A stretch of DNA of 18,183 nt, taken from NCBI GenBank assembly GCA_910583765.1, contig CAJTYS010000063.1, positions 1 to 18,183 of the forward strand. The letters run 5' to 3'. This document shows, one piece after another, positions 14,601 through 18,183 of the stretch. The notes beneath the pieces are model-generated. The model saw only the letters and a program-made list of their open reading frames with translations, did no database searches and was not told the DNA's origin. Each line of letters starts with the position of its first letter. Within the stretch, counting starts at the first letter, position 1. Both the position numbers and the translations under genes were made by a program. Source of the DNA: an uncultured Eubacteriales bacterium (GTDB lineage: Bacteria > Bacillota > Clostridia > Peptostreptococcales > Anaerovoracaceae).

Positions 14601-15213
14601 GAAAGACCTGGGAGAGGTGAACCTGGGAGCTATCGCGGAATATGAGAAGGTAAAAGAGCGCTACGAATTTCTGACAGCCCAGAGAAGCGACATTTTAGAG
14701 GGCGCTGACAGCTTGAGCCGGATCATCGCTGACATGGACAAAACCATTAAAACCAGGTTCAAGCAATGCTTTGACCAGGTGATGGCTCACTTTGAGCAAG
14801 TGTTTTCTCAATTGTTTGGCGGCGGCCATGCTCAGCTTCGCCTAGATAATGAGAAAGCGCCTCTGGAATCAGGGATCGAGATCATCGCTCAGCCGCCGGG
14901 GAAAAAGCTGCAGAACATCAATCTATTGTCAGGCGGCGAGAAGACTATGACAGCCATTGCTCTGATGTTCGCTGTTTTGAAAACAAGGCCAACGCCGTTC
15001 TGCATTCTGGACGAGGTGGAAGCAGCCTTGGATGACACCAACATAGAGCGGTTCGCCAAGTACTTAAAAACATTTGATGACATACAGTTTGCCTTAGTCA
15101 CACATCAAAAGGCCACCATGGAACACGCAGACGTGCTGTACGGCGTGACCATGCCAGAGCAGGGCATTTCCAAAGTGCTTTCTTTAGACTTGGGCGATGA
15201 CTTTGAAATATAG
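11668..15213 (+). CDS. smc: Chromosome partition/condensin protein SMC
   Basis: The 1181-residue SMC ATPase (B. subtilis about 1186). The N-terminal head has KRMELHGFKSFAEPV and Walker A GPNGSGKSN (31-39). Long coiled coils (about 165-500 and 680-1015) flank a hinge (about 515-670) marked by GIRGTVGQLITVP and INAGGAITGG. The C-terminal head carries the signature LLSGGEKTM (S1088) and Walker B FCILDEVEAALDD (D1115, catalytic E1116). It compacts and resolves sister chromosomes, normally with ScpA and ScpB, which are not in this window. I chose the ATG at 11668 because MYFKRMELHGFKSF aligns with the known SMC N-terminus and AAAGGGG precedes it; seven more upstream codons are open but unsupported. 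It overlaps rnc by 11 bases. Confidence 0.97.
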   Translation: MYFKRMELHGFKSFAEPVVIEFHQGVTCIIGPNGSGKSNISDAIRWVLGEQSPRMLRGGKMEEVIFSGTASRKSRGMAEVTLVIDNSDESLPIDYNEVAITRRMFRSGESEYFINNNQCRLRDIRELIMDTGIGVDGYSLIGQGKISDIVSSKAEGRREIFEEAAGIVMYRTRKAESERKLAAASVNLERVNDIIGEIESRIDTLKEDSAKASEYIQLRDKHKALEINITLSSIESLELKNEYLKDDISELNFSLEENREQREAVDQQLTNTRQKSHSLQQDMDEGRAQLMRSTEEISQLENKGRLDQERFTAIQERDSRLKGEIRGLGEKLQREADNAAELSKNKLQAEQDMQEIRRGLREKMAKQAALDQELRDAEAFADQQKNDILTLHSSISSWNMEITSLENLKETLERRKGQILEEKHTGEDGNREALDAMNRLRAEKTGLEERLNQNRRELEQQRRRMAHQGTEEQRLAKEMENLRLSMGQLSARKKTIEEMESNYEGYNHAVRFIMKSGLSGIRGTVGQLITVPRGFETAVETALGAAMQNIVCDNDQSAQAAIARLKESRAGRLTFLPVSSVRGGRGNYDSRLRQEQGFQGFGADCVTFQPEYRPVMEYLLGRVVIVDNMDHAVRLSKKAAGLRFVTLEGEIINAGGAITGGRYKNRTANLLGRKGEITELNEKLEAAERRKTEGMDSLRTLRGDLQACREKLEQLQEQEKAVELELVTKENQWAAMENFLNDFKTSSGKWEKELDNIRGEQEASQGMIRELEEKIQIQQRTIAEKEALAQSQLDAYDEKKAAADKLNEEITTARIEAGAWENKAAAADDLARRVKRSMEELEQEKLDKEKELVHLAAEKERLLSDRRDIASIVKEKTEAKENLEHYLEELSQEQKEAAAENEKLTEEKETLGQQARALQDQKYELEIKEAKNETQLNTYKEKLWESFEVSYVQAMEFKQQDFAMAAAVKENRQLKARMKDLGEVNLGAIAEYEKVKERYEFLTAQRSDILEGADSLSRIIADMDKTIKTRFKQCFDQVMAHFEQVFSQLFGGGHAQLRLDNEKAPLESGIEIIAQPPGKKLQNINLLSGGEKTMTAIALMFAVLKTRPTPFCILDEVEAALDDTNIERFAKYLKTFDDIQFALVTHQKATMEHADVLYGVTMPEQGISKVLSLDLGDDFEI

Positions 15214-15222
15214 GAGGGAAAT

Positions 15223-16122
15223 ATGGAATTTGGTAAAAAGAAGAAAGGCTTTTTTGGGCGGCTTTCAGAGCGAATCGGTGATGTGATCTTATCAAGGCCG
15301 GCCATTGACGAAGACCTGCTGGACGAGCTGGAGGAGATCCTCATCACTTCTGACATTGGCATGGAAACCACTATGCATATCATCGAACAGCTGCGCAGTG
15401 ACATCAAAAGCGAATACCTGCGGGAGCCGCAGCAGGTGAAAGATCATCTGAAAAAGATCATGGAAGGACTGGTAGACAAGGGCGAACGGCACCAGCTGTG
15501 CCAGGATACGCCGCTGATCATTCTGATGATCGGCATCAACGGCGGAGGCAAGACTACTTCCATTGGAAAGATCGCGCACAAATGCAAGGCAGAGGGAAAA
15601 TCCGTGATGCTGGCGGCAGCCGATACCTTTCGGGCAGCGGCCAGTGAACAGCTGGAAATTTGGGGACAGAGAGTGGGCGTCAATGTAGTGCGCCACCAAG
15701 AAGGCGCGGATCCATCCGCGGTCATATTCGATGCCATTCAGTCCGCGAAAGCCAAGAACATCGATGTGCTTATCTGTGACACGGCAGGGCGGCTCCAAAA
15801 CAAAAAAAACCTCATGGACGAGCTGGCAAAGATGGACAAGGTCATTGGCAGAGAGTTTCCGGAGGCTGCCAGGGAAAATCTGCTGGTCTTAGACGCCACC
15901 ACAGGGAAAAACGCGGTTTCCCAGGCAAAAGAGTTCAATGAAAGCGCGGACATTTCCGGCATTGTCCTCACAAAGCTGGACGGCACGGCCAAAGGCGGGA
16001 TCGTCATTACCATCGCGGATGAACTGGACATGGCCGTGAAGTTCATTGGCGTAGGAGAAGGGATCGAAGACCTGAAAGAATTCGATCCAGAGGAATTCGC
16101 AGGAGGGATTTTCGATGAGTAA
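15223..16122 (+). CDS. ftsY: Signal recognition particle receptor FtsY
   Basis: A 299-residue SRP-type GTPase that docks ribosome-SRP complexes at the membrane. The N domain (about 1-90) is preceded by a very short basic N-terminus (FGKKKKGFFGRL) instead of a long acidic A domain, as is common in Firmicutes. The G domain shows GINGGGKTT (104-112), DTFRAAASEQL, DTAGR (186-190), TKLDG (250-254) and the closing GVGEGIEDLKEFDPEEF that marks FtsY rather than Ffh. AGGAGGG lies just before the ATG. The gene starts nine bases after smc and overlaps der by 8. Ffh and YlxM, often next to it, are absent here. Confidence 0.96.
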   Translation: MEFGKKKKGFFGRLSERIGDVILSRPAIDEDLLDELEEILITSDIGMETTMHIIEQLRSDIKSEYLREPQQVKDHLKKIMEGLVDKGERHQLCQDTPLIILMIGINGGGKTTSIGKIAHKCKAEGKSVMLAAADTFRAAASEQLEIWGQRVGVNVVRHQEGADPSAVIFDAIQSAKAKNIDVLICDTAGRLQNKKNLMDELAKMDKVIGREFPEAARENLLVLDATTGKNAVSQAKEFNESADISGIVLTKLDGTAKGGIVITIADELDMAVKFIGVGEGIEDLKEFDPEEFAGGIFDE

Positions 16123-17440
16123 ACCCATCGTAGCAGTAGTTGGCAGACCCAATGTGGGAAAATCCACGTTTTTCAATAAAGTCGTGGGAAGACGGGTAGC
16201 CATTGTAGAGGACACGCCAGGGGTGACAAGAGACCGTATTTATGCGGAAGCCGAGTGGAGGGGCATTCATTTCGCGCTCATTGACACAGGAGGCATCGAG
16301 CCGGCCAGCAAGGACGTGATTTTGTCCCAGATGCGGGAGCAGGCAGAAGTGGCCATGGCAACGGCAGATGTGATCTTGTTCATGGTAGATGGAAAAGAAG
16401 GGCTGACGGCTTCGGATCGGGAAGTGGGCATGATGCTGATGCGCACTGGAAAAAAAGTGATCCTGGCAGTGAATAAAATAGACAAGCCAAAGATGCCGGA
16501 TGATTTCTATGATTTTTATGAGCTGGGATTGGGTGAACCCATTGCCATTTCCGCGGCTAATATGATGAATTTAGGCGACTTGCTGGATCTGATCGTAGAA
16601 AATTTCCCAAGAGGCGCTGGCACAGAAGAAGAGGATGAGATCAAGATCGCGGTCATCGGAAAGCCAAACGTGGGGAAATCCTCGCTCATCAACGAGTTAT
16701 TGGGGGAAAACAGAGTCATTGTTTCGCCTATCGCCGGAACCACCAGGGATTCTATAGACACGCCTTTTGAAAAGGACGGAGAAAAGTACCTGCTCATTGA
16801 CACGGCGGGCATACGCAGAAAGAGCAAGGTAAACGAAGATATCGAACGGTACAGCGTGATTCGGGCCATTGCTGCCATTGAACGGTGCGACGTGTGCCTG
16901 TTGATGATCGATGCCGCAGAGGGGATCACAGAGCAGGATAAAAAGATCGCTGGCGTGGCCCACGAAGCAGGCAAGGGCATTGTTGTGGTGGTCAACAAGT
17001 GGGATCTGCTGAAAAAAGAAACCAATACCATGAAACATTTCCGCCAAGATATCCAAAAGGAACTGAATTTCATGTCTTATGCGCCAGCAGTCTTCATTTC
17101 CGTATTGAACAAGCAGAGACTGCCAAATGTGCTGCAAACAGCCAAAGCAGTGGCGGAGAATCGGACCATGCGAATTTCCACAGGACAGCTCAACAGCCTG
17201 ATCACCGATGCGACTATGATGAAACAGCCGCCGTCAGACAAGGGGAAAAGATTAAAAATTTATTACGTTTCTCAAGTAGGGGTGAAACCGCCGCTGTTTT
17301 CCTTTAAAATCAATTCTAGAGAGCTGATGCATTTCTCTTATGCCCGGTATCTGGAAAACAAGATCAGGGAAGGCTTTGGCTTTGAAGGGACTTCGATCAA
17401 ATTCGTGTTCAGGGAGAAAGGTGAAAGAGAAGATGGATAG
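16115..17440 (+). CDS. der: Ribosome-assembly GTPase Der (EngA)
   Basis: A 441-residue double GTPase needed for 50S subunit maturation. GTPase domain 1 has GRPNVGKST (10-18), the switch region DTPGVTRDR, DTGGIE and NKID. GTPase domain 2 has GKPNVGKSS (182-190), GTTRDSIDTPF, DTAGIRRKSKV and NKWD. A KH-like C-terminal domain (about 355-441) contains KIYYVSQVGVKPPLFSFKIN and ends in the G-x-x-I-x-FVFRE pattern. Length and domain order match the family (B. subtilis about 436). The start codon overlaps the ftsY stop by 8 bases, with AGGAGGG nearby, and its own stop overlaps plsY by 8 bases. Confidence 0.97.
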   Translation: MSKPIVAVVGRPNVGKSTFFNKVVGRRVAIVEDTPGVTRDRIYAEAEWRGIHFALIDTGGIEPASKDVILSQMREQAEVAMATADVILFMVDGKEGLTASDREVGMMLMRTGKKVILAVNKIDKPKMPDDFYDFYELGLGEPIAISAANMMNLGDLLDLIVENFPRGAGTEEEDEIKIAVIGKPNVGKSSLINELLGENRVIVSPIAGTTRDSIDTPFEKDGEKYLLIDTAGIRRKSKVNEDIERYSVIRAIAAIERCDVCLLMIDAAEGITEQDKKIAGVAHEAGKGIVVVVNKWDLLKKETNTMKHFRQDIQKELNFMSYAPAVFISVLNKQRLPNVLQTAKAVAENRTMRISTGQLNSLITDATMMKQPPSDKGKRLKIYYVSQVGVKPPLFSFKINSRELMHFSYARYLENKIREGFGFEGTSIKFVFREKGEREDG

Positions 17441-18137
17441 CATAGGAATCATTGGTGGCGCAGACGGACCCACAGCCGTATATCTGACAGGAGATTTCGG
17501 GATCATTGGCCAGCATTTTCACTTTTCCACCATGGCTCCATATTTCGTGATTTTGGCTGTCATGGTCATGATCGCTTATTTGATCGGGAACATCTCGCCT
17601 GCCACCCTGCTGGCAAGGGCCAAAGGAATCGATATCAAACAGGCGGGCAGCGGAAACGCCGGAACCACCAACGCGCTGCGGGTCATGGGAAAAAAAGCGG
17701 GAGCCATCACTTTGGTCATTGACGTGATAAAAGGCATCGCTGCCGTTGCTTTGGGTGGCTTTGTGTGCGGTCAGCTGTGTGCGATGATCTGCGTAGTGGC
17801 AGTAGTGGCGGGCCATATCTGGCCGGTAGTGTTCAAATTCAAAGGCGGAAAAGGCGTGGCCACTATTTTTGGAGCTATCGTGGGCCTGAACATCCTAGTG
17901 GCGCTTTTTGCGTTGCTGATCCTGGTGATCGCAGTGCTGATCTCCAAGCGGGTATCCGTGGGTTCCATGCTGGCAGCCCTGTCCTTTCCAGTGTTTTCCT
18001 ACTGGCTGGAGCCGGACTTCGTAGTGTTTGCCTGTGTGCTGGCTTTGATCATCATCATCAAGCATCGGGCTAATATCAAGCGGCTGATCAAAGGGGAAGA
18101 GCCGAAGCTGAGTTTGTTTGACAAGGAGAAAGTTTGA
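17433..18137 (+). CDS. plsY: Glycerol-3-phosphate acyltransferase PlsY with N-terminal extension
   Basis: A 234-residue membrane enzyme that transfers the acyl group of acyl-phosphate (made by PlsX) to glycerol-3-phosphate. Family motifs are YLIGNISPATLLARAKG, GSGNAGTTNALRVMG, the GHIWPVVFKFKGGKGVAT catalytic loop and a C-terminal IIIIKHRANIKRLIKGEE. Hydrophobic segments cover about 38-57, 86-106, 112-130, 144-170 and 180-206. The start at 17433 has AAAGGTGA eight bases upstream and overlaps der by 8. Residues 1-33 are extra compared with ordinary PlsY (about 190-215 aa), and the ATG at residue 34 would give a normal length but has no SD. The extra part contains IGIIGGADGPTAVYL, which resembles the conserved GGADGPT segment of Na+-translocating decarboxylase beta subunits. 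PlsY assignment is firm; the role of the extension is unknown. Confidence 0.93.
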   Translation: MDSIGIIGGADGPTAVYLTGDFGIIGQHFHFSTMAPYFVILAVMVMIAYLIGNISPATLLARAKGIDIKQAGSGNAGTTNALRVMGKKAGAITLVIDVIKGIAAVALGGFVCGQLCAMICVVAVVAGHIWPVVFKFKGGKGVATIFGAIVGLNILVALFALLILVIAVLISKRVSVGSMLAALSFPVFSYWLEPDFVVFACVLALIIIIKHRANIKRLIKGEEPKLSLFDKEKV

Positions 18138-18183
18138 AACAAATAAGTAGAGGATAATCAAGAAATAAAGGGCATAACAAACA

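Overview
The window (about 18.2 kb, moderate GC) reads as chromosome of an anaerobic, low-to-mid GC Firmicute of the Clostridia. This rests on strong GGAGG-type ribosome binding sites, TTG starts, the conserved plsX-rnc-smc-ftsY-der-plsY block, and a PreTA dihydropyrimidine dehydrogenase next to an M20 carbamoyl-amidohydrolase. A relative of the Anaerovoracaceae / Clostridiales family XIII is a guess from gene content, not something proved here. No rRNA, tRNA, CRISPR array, transposase or prophage gene was seen.

Region 1 (1-5071): a short terminator, then an OmpR-type response regulator, a small sensor histidine kinase, an ABC ATPase and an 849-residue FtsX/MacB-type permease, all on the + strand. 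This is the usual layout of a peptide-antibiotic or envelope-stress sensing and export module. A 15-bp perfect inverted repeat separates the kinase from the ATPase and contains a possible promoter.

Region 2 (5072-5828): a gap of about 750 bp that holds the most unusual content. I read 5159-5475 as a type I toxin-antitoxin locus. A 27-residue holin-like membrane peptide on the - strand has a very strong SD and an apparent AUU start. A roughly 80-nt RNA on the + strand comes from a near-consensus promoter, and the two transcripts converge on a bidirectional terminator. Both RNAs begin with the same sequence, which forms an inverted repeat in the DNA. CGGTTA/TAACCG hexamers give a network of possible pairings, including toxin leader with toxin stop-codon region. 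Upstream of the toxin promoter lie two perfect tandem Spo0A-box sequences 10 bp apart. The rest of the gap holds a promoter and a palindromic operator for the next gene.

Region 3 (5829-9773): reductive pyrimidine catabolism. An M20 hydrolase of the N-carbamoyl-amino-acid / beta-ureidopropionase type is followed by preT and preA, the two subunits of NAD-dependent dihydropyrimidine dehydrogenase. PreTA would reduce uracil or thymine and the hydrolase would release the beta-amino acid, ammonia and CO2. The intermediate enzyme, dihydropyrimidinase, is not in the window.

Region 4 (9817-18137): a terminator, a good promoter, and then a tightly packed housekeeping operon. It carries plsX (acyl-phosphate synthesis), rnc (RNase III), smc (condensin), ftsY (SRP receptor), der (ribosome-assembly GTPase) and plsY (glycerol-3-phosphate acyltransferase). 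Neighbouring genes overlap or lie within 10 bases. PlsX and PlsY, the two halves of the acyl-phosphate route to lysophosphatidate, bracket the operon. PlsY carries a 33-residue N-terminal extension with a GGADGPT motif like that of sodium-pumping decarboxylase beta subunits. The last 46 bases hold no feature I can call.
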